Notes: generated by a model from the sequence alone, not told the origin. A stretch of 64,000 nucleotides of DNA from Streptomyces spiroverticillatus (GCA_014650415.1 BMUX01000008.1:2784-66783), one strand, 5' to 3'; shown: positions 6,918-15,547, counted from the stretch's first letter. A program made the numbers and translations.

Positions 6918-7943
6918 ATGCGCACCCTCAGTCTCCGCAGCACCTTCCGCCGAGGCGCCGCCACCACCGCGGCCGTCGCCGCCCTCGCGGTCACCCTCAC
7001 CTCGTGCGGCGGCGACAGCGGCGCCGTCGCCAGGACCGACAGCGCCAAGGACGGCACCCTCACCGTCGGCCGCCTCTCCAACGGCGCCGCGAAGGAGACC
7101 ACGGTCAAGGTCGCCGAGGTGAAGGAGATCAGCGCCAAGCTGCCCAAGAAGATCGTCGACAGCGGCAAGCTGGTCGTCGGAGTGGGCGCGCTGCCCGCAG
7201 GATTCCCGCCGCTCTCCTTCATCGGTGAGGACCAGAAGACCCTCACCGGCGCCGAGCCCGACCTCGCCCGGCTGATCGGCGCGGTCCTCGGCGTCGAGGT
7301 CGAGATCAAGAACTCGACCTGGGAGAACATGTTCGTCGGCGTCGACAGCGGCAAGGTCGACGTGGCGATCTCCAACGTCACCGTCACCGAGGAGCGCAAG
7401 AAGAAGTACGAGTTCGCCTCCTACCGCAAGGACAACCTCGGCTTCGAGGTGCAGAAGTCCAGCACCTGGAACTTCAACAACGACTACCGCAACCTCGCCG
7501 GCCGCACCGTCTCCGTCAGCAACGGCACCAACCAGGAGAAGATCCTCCTGGAGTGGAAGGCCAAGCTGGCCAAGGAGGGCAAGCAGCTCAACGTCAAGTA
7601 CTTCCAGGACCTGAACGCCACCCACCTGGCGCTGGCCAGCGGGAAGATCGACGCCTACTTCGGGCCGAACCCGGCCGTCTCGTACCACATCGCCTCCACC
7701 GCCAAGACGCCGAAGCCGACGCGCAGCGCGGGGACGTTCTCGGGTGCGGGCGAGACCTTGCAGGGGCTCATCGCGGCGACCGCGAAGAAGGGCAGCGGGC
7801 TGTCGAAGCCGCTCGCCGACGCGATCAACCACCTGGTCAAGAACGGCCAGTACCCGAAGACGCTGGGCGCCTGGAACCTCTCCAACGAGGCGCTCACCAC
7901 CTCCCAGATCGACCCGCCCGGGCTGCCGCTGGACAACTCGTGA
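6918..7943 (+). CDS. amino acid ABC transporter substrate-binding lipoprotein
   Basis: The 341-residue lipoprotein has an n-region with RR, a hydrophobic core and the lipobox LTSC (Cys30). The mature part is a family 3 solute-binding protein. LVVGVGALPAGFPPLSFIGED starts lobe 1, GAEPDLARLIGAVLGVEVEI is the ligand-site helix, and GRTVSVSNGTNQEKILLEW is the lobe 2 hinge region. It would deliver an amino acid or amino-acid derivative to the permease. It lies 69 bp after the ATPase gene. Confidence 0.93.
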   Translation: MRTLSLRSTFRRGAATTAAVAALAVTLTSCGGDSGAVARTDSAKDGTLTVGRLSNGAAKETTVKVAEVKEISAKLPKKIVDSGKLVVGVGALPAGFPPLSFIGEDQKTLTGAEPDLARLIGAVLGVEVEIKNSTWENMFVGVDSGKVDVAISNVTVTEERKKKYEFASYRKDNLGFEVQKSSTWNFNNDYRNLAGRTVSVSNGTNQEKILLEWKAKLAKEGKQLNVKYFQDLNATHLALASGKIDAYFGPNPAVSYHIASTAKTPKPTRSAGTFSGAGETLQGLIAATAKKGSGLSKPLADAINHLVKNGQYPKTLGAWNLSNEALTTSQIDPPGLPLDNS

Positions 7944-7983
7944 GCCGGATCCGTACACGACAGAGCGAAGGGTGAGGAGCGAC

Positions 7984-8754
7984 ATGTCGACAAGTGTGGA
8001 GCAGGGTCGGACAGAGGTCCTGGGAGAGCCCGGCCGGACCGAGACCCCCGGTGATGTGCATGTGCCCGGTGATGTGCATGTGCTGGACAACGCCGCGTGG
8101 GCCGCGCTGACCGGGCCGCACGCGCACTTCGCGGAGCGGCTCGGGAGGGCGGCCCGGTATCCCGCCGGGGTCTCGCCGTTCACCGCACTGGAGGACCCCG
8201 CGGACCCGCGCGCCTGGGCGGACCTGGCCCGGCTGGTCGGGGGGCCCGGTGTGGTGACCCCGGTCAGCGGGGTGCTGGAGGTGCCCGAGGGCTGGGGCGT
8301 CGAGCAGAGCATCGCAGGGGTGCAGCTGGTCGACGCCGGGCTGCGGGCCGAGCACGCGCCGGAGGCGGTACGGATCGGGGCGGCGGACGTGCCCGAGGTG
8401 CTGGAGCTGATCGCGCTGACGCAGCCCGGGCCCTTCCTGCCCAGGACGGTCGAGCTGGGGACGTACCTCGGGGTGCGCGACGAGGACGGCAAGCTCATTG
8501 CGCTGGCCGGGGAGCGGCTGAGGCTGCCCGGGTGGACGGAGATCAGCGCGGTCTGCACGCACCCGGAGTACCGGGGCAGAGGGCTGGCCACGCGGCTGGT
8601 GCGGGCGGTCGCGGCCGGGATCCGGGAGCGGGGCGACGTGCCGTTCCTGCACACCGGGGCGCACAACGTCAAGGCGATCCGCCTGTACGAGTCCCTCGGC
8701 TTCCGGCTCCGCCGCAACGTCCGCTTCCTCCTCCTCCGCACTCCGGACGCGTGA
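7984..8754 (+). CDS. GNAT family N-acetyltransferase
   Basis: The 256-residue protein has a C-terminal FR47/GNAT domain, with the acetyl-CoA motif A in VCTHPEYRGRGLATRLVRAV and the ending NVKAIRLYESLGFRLRR. The N-terminal 100 residues are less conserved and contain a perfect 18-bp in-frame duplication (8047-8064 and 8065-8082, PGDVHV twice). Between a cystine-type transporter and flavin monooxygenases, it parallels the SnaA/SnaB acetyltransferases of B. subtilis, which N-acetylate S-substituted cysteines before oxidative cleavage. The substrate here is inferred from context. Confidence 0.85.
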   Translation: MSTSVEQGRTEVLGEPGRTETPGDVHVPGDVHVLDNAAWAALTGPHAHFAERLGRAARYPAGVSPFTALEDPADPRAWADLARLVGGPGVVTPVSGVLEVPEGWGVEQSIAGVQLVDAGLRAEHAPEAVRIGAADVPEVLELIALTQPGPFLPRTVELGTYLGVRDEDGKLIALAGERLRLPGWTEISAVCTHPEYRGRGLATRLVRAVAAGIRERGDVPFLHTGAHNVKAIRLYESLGFRLRRNVRFLLLRTPDA

Positions 8755-8783
8755 GCGTTCCCCGCACCCCGGAGGCGTGAGCG
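8736..8783 (+). repeat. 26-bp-period tandem duplication spanning the GNAT stop codon
   Basis: A 22-bp segment with 'ccggacgcgtgagcg' (8736-8757) recurs at 8762-8783 with two mismatches, so the TGA context of the acetyltransferase gene exists twice. It looks like a recent slippage duplication with no obvious function. Confidence 0.55.
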
Positions 8784-8814
8784 ACCCGCCCCGACACCCC
8801 CAGGAAGGAACACC

Positions 8815-10023
8815 ATGAGCACCACCCCGCCCCTCCACCTCGCCGTCGCCCTCGACGGCACCGGCTGGCACCCCGCCTCCTGGCGCACCCCGGCCGCCCG
8901 CCCGAACGACCTCCTCACCGCCGGGTACTGGCGCGACCTGATCGCCGAGGCCGAGCGCGGGCTGCTCGACTTCGTCACCGTCGAGGACGGCCTCGGCCTC
9001 CAGTCCTCCCTCCTCCTCGACCCCGACGACCGCACCGACCAGGTCCGGGGGCGGCTCGACGCCGTCCTGATCGCCGCCCGTGTCGCCCCCCTCACCCGCC
9101 ACATCGGCATCGTGCCGACCGTGGTCACCACCCACACCGAGCCCTTCCACCTCTCCAAGGCCCTCGCCACCCTCGACTACGTCAGCAGCGGGCGGGCCGG
9201 CCTGCGCGTGCAGATCTCCGCCCGGCCGAACGAGGCCGCCCACTTCGGCCGGCGGACGGTCGAGCGGCTGCCGGACGGTGACTACAACACCCCCGCCGGG
9301 CAGGCGACCGTGAGCGGCCTGTTCGACGAGGCCGCCGACTACGTCGAGGCCGTACGGCGGCTCTGGGACAGCTGGGAGGACGACGCCGAGATCCGTGACG
9401 TCGCCACCGGCCGCTTCATCGACCGGGACAAGCTCCACTACATCGACTTCGAGGGCGAGCACTTCAGCGTCAAGGGCCCCTCCATCACGCCGAGGCCGCC
9501 GCAGGGACAGCCCCTCGTCACCGCGCTCGGGCACGCCTCCGTCCCGTACCGGCTCATCGCCCGGTCCGCCGACGTCGGGTACGTCACCCCGCACGACGTC
9601 GACCAGGCGCGGGCCGTGGTGGCGGAGATCCGCCAGGAGCAGGCCGCCGCCGGACGCGCCGACGACACCCTGCACGTCTTCGGGGACCTGGTCGTCTTCG
9701 TCGACGACGAACCCGGCGCGGCGCGGACCCGGCTGGAGCGGCTGGACGCGCTGGCCGGGGAGGCGTACACGAGCGACGCACGGATCTTCACGGGGACGCC
9801 CGCCGAACTCGCCGACCTGTTGCAGGAGTTGCAGGCGGGAGGCCTCACCGGCTTCCGGCTGCGTCCCGGCAGTGTGGCCGAGGATCTTCCGGCAATCACC
9901 CGGGGGCTCGTGCCCGAGCTCCAGCGCCGGGGCGCCTTCCGGACCGCGTACGAAGCGGACACCCTGCGCGGGCACCTCGGGCTGCCCCGCCCCGCCAGCC
10001 GTTACGCCACCGCGAGCGCCTGA
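8815..10023 (+). CDS. LLM class flavin-dependent monooxygenase (NtaA/SnaA/DszA-like), first copy
   Basis: The 402-residue protein belongs to the bacterial luciferase superfamily. It has LHLAVALDGTGWHPASWR at the N-terminus, IGIVPTVVTTHTEPFHLSKALATLD followed by SGRAGLRVQISAR (the SGR..xN/Q segment), and an RGAFRTAYEADTLRGHLGLPRP ending typical of the NtaA/SnaA branch. Such enzymes use FMNH2 from a separate reductase and O2. YtnJ-like relatives cleave C-S bonds of N-acetyl-S-alkylcysteines. A good GGAAGGAA precedes the ATG. Confidence 0.88.
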   Translation: MSTTPPLHLAVALDGTGWHPASWRTPAARPNDLLTAGYWRDLIAEAERGLLDFVTVEDGLGLQSSLLLDPDDRTDQVRGRLDAVLIAARVAPLTRHIGIVPTVVTTHTEPFHLSKALATLDYVSSGRAGLRVQISARPNEAAHFGRRTVERLPDGDYNTPAGQATVSGLFDEAADYVEAVRRLWDSWEDDAEIRDVATGRFIDRDKLHYIDFEGEHFSVKGPSITPRPPQGQPLVTALGHASVPYRLIARSADVGYVTPHDVDQARAVVAEIRQEQAAAGRADDTLHVFGDLVVFVDDEPGAARTRLERLDALAGEAYTSDARIFTGTPAELADLLQELQAGGLTGFRLRPGSVAEDLPAITRGLVPELQRRGAFRTAYEADTLRGHLGLPRPASRYATASA

Positions 10024-10062
10024 CCCTCCGTCAACTCACTCTCGTACAAGAAGGACCGGATC

Positions 10063-11439
10063 ATGAGCAAGCCGCTCAAGCAGATTCACCTCGCGGCCCA
10101 CTTCCCCGGCGTCAACAACACCACCGTGTGGAGCGACCCGGCGGCGGGCAGCCACATCGAGTTCCGTTCGTTCGTGGAGTTCGCGCAGATCGCCGAGCGG
10201 GCGAAGTTCGACTTCCTGTTCCTCGCGGAGGGGCTCCGGCTGCGTGAACAGGGCGGGAAAATATACGACTTGGACGTGGTGGGGCGGCCCGACACCTTCA
10301 CCGTCCTGACCGCGCTCGCCGCCGTCACGGAACGCCTCGGGCTGACCGGCACCATCAACTCCACCTTCAACGAACCCTACGAGGTGGCGCGCCAGTTCGC
10401 CTCCCTGGACCACCTCTCCGACGGGCGCGCCGCCTGGAACGTGGTCACCTCCTGGGACGCCTTCACCGGCGAGAACTTCCGGCGGGGCGGATTCCTCCCG
10501 CAGGAGGAGCGGTACTCGCGGGCGAAGGAGTTCCTGGCGACCGCGCACGAGCTGTTCGACTCGTGGCGCGGGGACGAGATCGTCGCCGACCGCGAGAGCG
10601 GAGCCTTCCTCGCGGGCGCCAAGGCCGGGGCCTTCGAGCACCGGGGCCAACACTTCGACATCCAGGGCCAGTTCAACGTCCCGCGCAGCCCGCAGGGGCG
10701 GCCGGTGATCTTCCAGGCCGGTGACTCGGAGGAGGGGCGCGAGTTCGCCGCGTCGAACGCCGACGCCATCTTCAGCCGGTACGCCACCCTGAAGGAGGGC
10801 CAGGCCTTCTACGCCGACGTCAAGGGACGCCTCGCGCGGTACGGGCGAGCGCACGACCAGCTCCTCATCCTGCCCGCCGCGACCTTCGTCCTCGGCGACA
10901 CCGAGGCCGAGGCACAGGACGCGGCCCGTGAGGTGCGGCGGCTCCAGGTCAGCGGGGCCACCGCCATCAAGCACCTGGAGTTCGTCTGGAACCGCGACCT
11001 TTCCTCATACGATCCGGACGGCCCCCTCCCGGACGTCGACCCGGACCCCGGTGAGCACACCGTCGCCAAGGGCCGTGCCCAAGTGCGCATGTACCGCGAC
11101 CCGTTGGCGATCGCCCGCGAGTGGCGGGAGAAGGCCGAGGCCAACAACTGGTCCATCCGCGACCTCGTCATCGAGACCGGCAACCGGCAGTCCTTCGTCG
11201 GGACACCGGAGACCGTGGCGACCGAGATCAACGACCTCGTGCAGGGCGACGCCTCCGACGGCTTCATCCTCGTCCCGCACATCACCCCCGGCGGCCTCGC
11301 GCCCTTCGCCGACAAGGTCGTTCCGCTGCTCCAGGAGCGCGGCGTCTTCCGGACGGAGTACGAGGGGACCACCCTGCGGGACCACCTCGGCCTCCACCAC
11401 CCCGACGCGGACCTCGGCGCTGAGCGGGTGGCGTCGTGA
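10063..11439 (+). CDS. NtaA/SnaA/DszA family FMN-dependent monooxygenase
   Basis: The 458-residue protein is a clear NtaA/DszA-type enzyme. It shows KQIHLAAHFPGVNNTTVW, FAQIAERAKFDFLFLAEGL, SLDHLSDGRAAWNVVTSWD (diagnostic of this branch) and GGFLPQEERYSRAKEF. Relatives desulfurise dibenzothiophene sulfone, oxidise nitrilotriacetate or act on N-acetyl S-alkylcysteine. It overlaps the next gene (stop TGA 11437-11439 within GTGA), so the two are translationally coupled. It probably relies on a flavin reductase encoded elsewhere. Confidence 0.92.
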   Translation: MSKPLKQIHLAAHFPGVNNTTVWSDPAAGSHIEFRSFVEFAQIAERAKFDFLFLAEGLRLREQGGKIYDLDVVGRPDTFTVLTALAAVTERLGLTGTINSTFNEPYEVARQFASLDHLSDGRAAWNVVTSWDAFTGENFRRGGFLPQEERYSRAKEFLATAHELFDSWRGDEIVADRESGAFLAGAKAGAFEHRGQHFDIQGQFNVPRSPQGRPVIFQAGDSEEGREFAASNADAIFSRYATLKEGQAFYADVKGRLARYGRAHDQLLILPAATFVLGDTEAEAQDAAREVRRLQVSGATAIKHLEFVWNRDLSSYDPDGPLPDVDPDPGEHTVAKGRAQVRMYRDPLAIAREWREKAEANNWSIRDLVIETGNRQSFVGTPETVATEINDLVQGDASDGFILVPHITPGGLAPFADKVVPLLQERGVFRTEYEGTTLRDHLGLHHPDADLGAERVAS

Positions 11440-12551
11440 AGTTTCTCGCCATCACTCTGATCGTGCACGCCCCGAACCCGGTGACGGGCGTGCAGAAATC
11501 CACCCAGGAGCGCTTCCGGGAAGTGCTCGACAACGCCGTACTGGCAGAGGAGTTGGGCTTCGACGGCTTCGGGGTGGGGGAGCGGCACGAGCGGCCGTTC
11601 ATCTCCTCCTCGCCGACCGTCGTACTGAGCCACATCGCCGCCCTTACCCGGCGGATCAGGCTCTTCACCGCCGTCACCACGCTGAGCCTGCTGGACCCGG
11701 TGCGGGCGTACGAGGACTACGCGACGCTCGACCACCTCTCCGGCGGACGGCTTGACCTGATCGTCGGCAAGGGGAACGGGACCGCGCAGCGCGACCTCTT
11801 CCAGGTCACCACCGAGGACCAGTGGGAGCGCAACGCCGAGAGCTACGAGGTCTTCCGGCGGATCTGGCGGGAGGACAAGGTCACCGCCGACACCCGCTTC
11901 CGGCCGCCTCTGAAGGAGGCCGAGGTCTGGCCGCGGCCGTACCAGCAGCCCGTACGGGTCTGGCACGGCAGCGCGACCAGCCGCGAGTCGGTCGACCTCG
12001 CCGCCCGGTACGGCGACCCGCTCTTCTCCGCCAATGTCACCAACCCCATTGAGCCGTATGCCGAGTTGATCCGCTACTACCGCGAGCGGTGGGAGCACTA
12101 CGGGCACGACCCGGCCCGGATAGCGGTCGGCGCGGGCAGCGCCGGCTTCTACGCGGCGCGCACCTCGCAGGAGGCGCTGGCCGCGTACCGGCCGGTCTTC
12201 GAGGGGAACCTCGCCGTGCAGCGGAGGCAGGGGCTCACGCCCGTGTTCACCACGCTGGAGGACTTCGTGGAGCGGAGTTCGGCGCTGGTGGGCAGCCCGC
12301 AGCAGATCGTGGAGAAGGTGCACCGCTACCACGAGCAGTTCGGGCATTCGGTGCTTCATCTGCATGCGGATGCCGCCGGTTTGACGGACCGTCAGCACAA
12401 GGACTCGCTGACCCTCTTCCAGTCGGACGTCGCGCCCGTGCTGCGCCGGGAGATCCCGGATCCGCCGTTCGCGTGGGGGCCGGTGTTCGGGGATACCGCC
12501 GCCGAGCCCGTGAACGTACGGGACGAGACGCCCGTACCCGTCCACCCCTGA
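11436..12551 (+). CDS. LLM class flavin-dependent oxidoreductase
   Basis: The 371-residue luciferase-like protein starts with a GTG overlapping the previous stop. Features include LAEELGFDGFGVGERHERPF, a barrel strand with RIRLFTAVTTLSLLDPVRAYEDYATLDHLSGGRLDLIVGKG, and an NVTNPIEPYAELIRYYRERW segment. It is in the group annotated as alkanesulfonate/long-chain alkane-type monooxygenases. Its role in the operon is presumably oxidation of an organosulfur intermediate. A Shine-Dalgarno lies inside the preceding gene. Confidence 0.88.
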   Translation: MKFLAITLIVHAPNPVTGVQKSTQERFREVLDNAVLAEELGFDGFGVGERHERPFISSSPTVVLSHIAALTRRIRLFTAVTTLSLLDPVRAYEDYATLDHLSGGRLDLIVGKGNGTAQRDLFQVTTEDQWERNAESYEVFRRIWREDKVTADTRFRPPLKEAEVWPRPYQQPVRVWHGSATSRESVDLAARYGDPLFSANVTNPIEPYAELIRYYRERWEHYGHDPARIAVGAGSAGFYAARTSQEALAAYRPVFEGNLAVQRRQGLTPVFTTLEDFVERSSALVGSPQQIVEKVHRYHEQFGHSVLHLHADAAGLTDRQHKDSLTLFQSDVAPVLRREIPDPPFAWGPVFGDTAAEPVNVRDETPVPVHP

Positions 12552-12574
12552 CCCGCCACCGAGGAGTACCGCCC

Positions 12575-13699
12575 ATGCCCGCCACCCCTCTCGGCGTCCT
12601 CGACCTGGTGCCGATCGCGTCCGGTTCCACCGCCGCCGAGGCACTGCACCGGTCCATCGATCTGGCCCGGCAGACCGAGCGCTTCGGATACACCCGCTAC
12701 TGGTTCGCCGAACACCACCTCAACCCGGGCGTCGCCGGAACCTCGCCCGCCGTCGTCCTCGCCCTCACCGCCTCCGCCACCTCCACGATCCGGATCGGCT
12801 CCGGCGCGGTCCAGCTCGGGCACCGCACCGCGCTGTCCACGGTCGAGGAGTTCGGGCTCGTCGACGCGCTGCACCCGGGGCGGCTCGACCTGGGCCTCGG
12901 GCGCTCCGGCGGGCGGCCGCCCGCGTCCACCGCGCCGGTGCCCACGACGACCCCCGTCGTCGACGGGCGCACCCCCAACGGGCTGCGCATCCCGCCCCGG
13001 TTCTCCTTCGAGCACCTGCTCGGCTCGCCGAGGGTCGCTCTCCAGAAGACCCTGCTCCAGCAGCCGAACGCCGAATCGCAGGACTACGGCGAGCAGATCG
13101 ACGACATCCTGGCGCTGCTCGCCGGGACCTACCGGTCGGCGGACGGGATCGCCGCCCGTGCCGTTCCCGGCGAGGGCGCGGACCTCCAGCTCTGGATACT
13201 CGGCAGCAGCGGCGGCCAGAGCGCGTCGGTCGCCGGCGCCAACGGGCTGCGTTTCGCCGCGAACTACCACGTCAGCCCCGGGACGGTGCTGGAGGCGGTG
13301 GAGGGGTACCGGGCGGCCTTCCAGCCCTCGGACGTCCTGGACAAGCCGTACGTCACCGTGTCGGCGGACGTCGTCGTCGCCGAGGACGACGCGACGGCGC
13401 GCGAGCTGGCCGAGGGGTACGACCTGTGGGTACGCAGCATCCGTACGGCGGAGGGGGCGATTCCGTACCCGACGCCGGAGGAGGCGCGGGCCCATGTGTG
13501 GACGGACGCGGACCGGGCGCTGGTCCAGGACCGGGTGGAGACGCGCTTCGTCGGGACGGCGGGGCGGGTCGCCGATGATCTGGCCCGGTTGCGGGAGGCG
13601 ACGGGGGCGGACGAGTTGCTGATCACGACGATCACGCATGATCATGCGGCGCGGGTGCGGTCGTACGAGTTGCTGGCGCAGGAGTGGGTCAAGCGCTAG
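12575..13699 (+). CDS. MsnO8/YtmO-like LLM class oxidoreductase
   Basis: The 374-residue protein begins TPLGVLDLVPIASGSTAAEAL and contains ERFGYTRYWFAEHHLNPGVAGTSPAV, the hallmark of the MsnO8/YtmO (CmoO-like) branch of luciferase-family oxidoreductases. GAGGAG precedes the ATG. It is the last gene of the operon and ends 12 bp before a GC-rich inverted repeat. B. subtilis YtmO is encoded in the equivalent cystine/S-alkylcysteine operon. Together with the NtaA-type gene this is the strongest indicator of an alkylcysteine salvage pathway. Confidence 0.9.
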   Translation: MPATPLGVLDLVPIASGSTAAEALHRSIDLARQTERFGYTRYWFAEHHLNPGVAGTSPAVVLALTASATSTIRIGSGAVQLGHRTALSTVEEFGLVDALHPGRLDLGLGRSGGRPPASTAPVPTTTPVVDGRTPNGLRIPPRFSFEHLLGSPRVALQKTLLQQPNAESQDYGEQIDDILALLAGTYRSADGIAARAVPGEGADLQLWILGSSGGQSASVAGANGLRFAANYHVSPGTVLEAVEGYRAAFQPSDVLDKPYVTVSADVVVAEDDATARELAEGYDLWVRSIRTAEGAIPYPTPEEARAHVWTDADRALVQDRVETRFVGTAGRVADDLARLREATGADELLITTITHDHAARVRSYELLAQEWVKR

Positions 13700-13711
13700 C
13701 CCTGTTCCCCA

Positions 13712-13772
13712 GCCCCCTTGGGCGGCGGGGCCGCCCCCCCCGGGGGCGGGACGGGCGGGCAAGGGGGCGGCC
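13712..13772. repeat. GC-rich inverted repeat at a convergent gene junction, copy 1
   Basis: This 61-bp element starts GCCCCCTTGGGCGGCGGGG and ends CAAGGGGGCGGCC. Its CCCCCTTG and CAAGGGGG ends pair to form a long hairpin. It is identical to 30264-30323 apart from two extra C residues. Both copies lie just downstream of a plus-strand stop and in front of a convergent minus-strand gene, so a bidirectional terminator role is likely. Confidence 0.7.
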
Positions 13773-13825
13773 CGCCCGATACCGGGCCACCCCCGTTCCG
13801 CCCCCGCCGACACCGGCCGCGCCCC

Positions 13826-15442
13826 TCACGCCGCCCCCAACTCCAGCCGAGCCCCCTCCCACCGCCCCCGCAGCCGTCGGTCGTGGCTGACGACGACCAG
13901 AGCGCCCTCGTACGCAGCCAGTGCCTCCTCCAGCTCCTCCACCAGCACCGGTGACAGGTGGTTCGTCGGCTCGTCCAGCAGCAGCACATCCAGCGGAGCC
14001 GTGACCAGCCGCGCCAGCGCGAGCCGCTGCTGCTGGCCCGTCGACAGCCTGCCCACCGGCACCTCGAACATCTCCTCGCCGAAGAGCCCCAGCTTCAGCA
14101 GCCGTTCCGCGTGCTCCTCCGGCTGACCGGGCCGGCCGTTGCCGAACGCGGTCAGCAGCGGCATCCGCGGAACGGTGAAGCGGGGTTCCTGCGGGAGGTA
14201 CCCGATCCGGCCGCGCCTGGTCAACTCACCGCCAGAAGGCGCGAGTTCACCGGCAAGCACCCTCAGCAGGGTCGTCTTGCCCGCCCCGTTCGGCCCCGTC
14301 ACCAGCAGCCGTTCGCCGGAGCGCAGCTTGAGGTCCGTGGGTGCCAGCCGGTCGGCGACGTGCACACCGGACGCGTCGACCACCGCACCCTCCAGGCGCA
14401 CACCGCCCAGCACCGGCGAGAAGTGCAGCGGCTCCGGCGGCGTCGGCACCCGGTCGGCGAGCAGTCGGCGAAGGTGTTCCTCCGCCTGGCGCACCCGGGT
14501 CGCCTCCGACGCCTGCACGCGGTTGCCCGCCATGCCGTACGCCATCTTGTTCCGGTCCTTCATGGCGCGGCCCGGCACCACCTGGTGTGCGGTGGTCGCC
14601 AGCCGCGTACGGGCGTCCGCCACGTCGGTCACCCACTGGGCGTGGGCCCGGATCCAGCGCTGCCGGGCGGCGGACTTCTCGGTGAGGTAGCCCGCGTAGC
14701 CGTTGCCGTAACGGACGACCGTACGGCGGTCGGCGTCGACCTCCAGCAGGGTCGTGGAGACGCGCTCCAGGAAGACCCGGTCGTGCGAGACGGCGACCGT
14801 CGTGCCGCGCCGGGCGCGCAGGTGCTCCTCCAGCCAGTGCAGGGCTTCGGCGTCGAGGTGGTTGGTCGGCTCGTCCAGGAGGAGTACCTCCGGGGCGGCG
14901 GCGAGCAGCGCGGCCAGCCGCAGGCGGACCTGTTCGCCGCCGGAGAGGGTTCCGGCGGTGCGGTCGCGGGCGAGGAGGCCGAGGCCGAGGCCGTGCAGGG
15001 CGCGTTCGACGCGGGCGTCGGCGTCGTAGCCGCCGCGCACCTCGAAGGCGGTCAGCAGCGTGCCGTACGCGGACATCGTGGCGTCGTCCCCGTCGGCCAT
15101 GGCGGCTTCCAGGCGGCGCAACTCCCGCTCCATGGAACGGAGTTCACCCAACGCCCGGTCGATGACGTCCTGGACGGAAATCCCGGGCGGCAGTTCCTCG
15201 TCCTGGGCGAGGTAACCGACACCGCCCTCTGCGCGGACGACGATCTCGCCCTCGTCGGGCTGGACGGCACCCGCGAACAGGCGCAGCAGGGTGGTCTTGC
15301 CGGAGCCGTTCTCACCGACGATTCCGGTGCGCTCGCCGGGGGAGAGGGAGCAGGTGACCGCGTCGAGGATCGTGCGGCCGTTGAAGGACTTAGTGACGGA
15401 GAGAGCGGCGAGCTGAGTGGTCTGAGTGGTCTGCATGGGCAT
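13826..15442 (-). CDS. ABC-F family ATPase (ribosome-protection type)
   Basis: The 538-residue protein has two complete ABC domains and no membrane helices. Domain 1 has GENGSGKTT, LSGGEQVRLRLAALL and VLLLDEPTNHLD; domain 2 has GPNGAGKTT, LSTGQQQRLALARLV and VLLLDEPTNHLS. A basic linker between the domains (about residues 205-300) would reach the peptidyl-transferase region. Relatives include TlrC and SrmB-like antibiotic resistance proteins and housekeeping translation factors. ATG 15442 is chosen because GGAG sits seven bases upstream. The 5' leader has an overlapping uORF and an SD-sequestering hairpin, and a TetR gene is divergent. Confidence 0.92.
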   Translation of the reverse strand: MPMQTTQTTQLAALSVTKSFNGRTILDAVTCSLSPGERTGIVGENGSGKTTLLRLFAGAVQPDEGEIVVRAEGGVGYLAQDEELPPGISVQDVIDRALGELRSMERELRRLEAAMADGDDATMSAYGTLLTAFEVRGGYDADARVERALHGLGLGLLARDRTAGTLSGGEQVRLRLAALLAAAPEVLLLDEPTNHLDAEALHWLEEHLRARRGTTVAVSHDRVFLERVSTTLLEVDADRRTVVRYGNGYAGYLTEKSAARQRWIRAHAQWVTDVADARTRLATTAHQVVPGRAMKDRNKMAYGMAGNRVQASEATRVRQAEEHLRRLLADRVPTPPEPLHFSPVLGGVRLEGAVVDASGVHVADRLAPTDLKLRSGERLLVTGPNGAGKTTLLRVLAGELAPSGGELTRRGRIGYLPQEPRFTVPRMPLLTAFGNGRPGQPEEHAERLLKLGLFGEEMFEVPVGRLSTGQQQRLALARLVTAPLDVLLLDEPTNHLSPVLVEELEEALAAYEGALVVVSHDRRLRGRWEGARLELGAA

Positions 15443-15527
15443 ACGTGGGCTCCGAAGCATTCGGGGACGGAGCGGCCGGTACGGGACGTACGGACCGCGA
15501 GGTCTGGGCAACGCTTCGGATGAGCAT
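15390..15527 (-). CDS. regulatory uORF overlapping the ABC-F start
   Basis: A 45-residue ORF begins MLIRSVAQTSRSVRPVPAAP. It has its own GGAG six to seven bases before the ATG at 15527 and runs 53 nt into the ABC-F gene in another frame. Codons 3-5 form one arm of a perfect 8-bp hairpin whose other arm covers the ABC-F Shine-Dalgarno. This matches the layout of erm- or msr-type leader peptides whose ribosome stalling frees the downstream start. Expression is not proven. Confidence 0.55.
   Translation of the reverse strand: MLIRSVAQTSRSVRPVPAAPSPNASEPTYAHADHSDHSARRSLRH
15451..15520 (-). promoter_or_regulatory. SD-sequestering hairpin (translational attenuator)
   Basis: In the minus-strand mRNA, TCCGAAGC (15520-15513, within uORF codons 3-5) is perfectly complementary to GCTTCGGA (15458-15451). 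The GGA of that second arm belongs to the ABC-F Shine-Dalgarno GGAG (15453-15450). A ribosome paused early in the uORF would release the ABC-F ribosome-binding site. Confidence 0.6.
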
Positions 15528-15547
15528 CGACGACTCCGTTAGTGCGA

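Noticed and set aside
6201..9170. Very long open frame on the minus strand (almost 1000 codons) opposite the ABC transporter genes
   Set aside because: It is the antisense of clearly recognisable ATPase, binding-protein and oxygenase genes. Its product is low-complexity Val/Gly/Arg-rich, the usual shadow of high-GC genes.
7894..9975. Minus-strand frame with acidic, Gly/Val-rich repeats that could resemble a secreted protein
   Set aside because: It covers the acetyltransferase and first LLM monooxygenase genes in antisense, and has no signal peptide, Shine-Dalgarno or domain.
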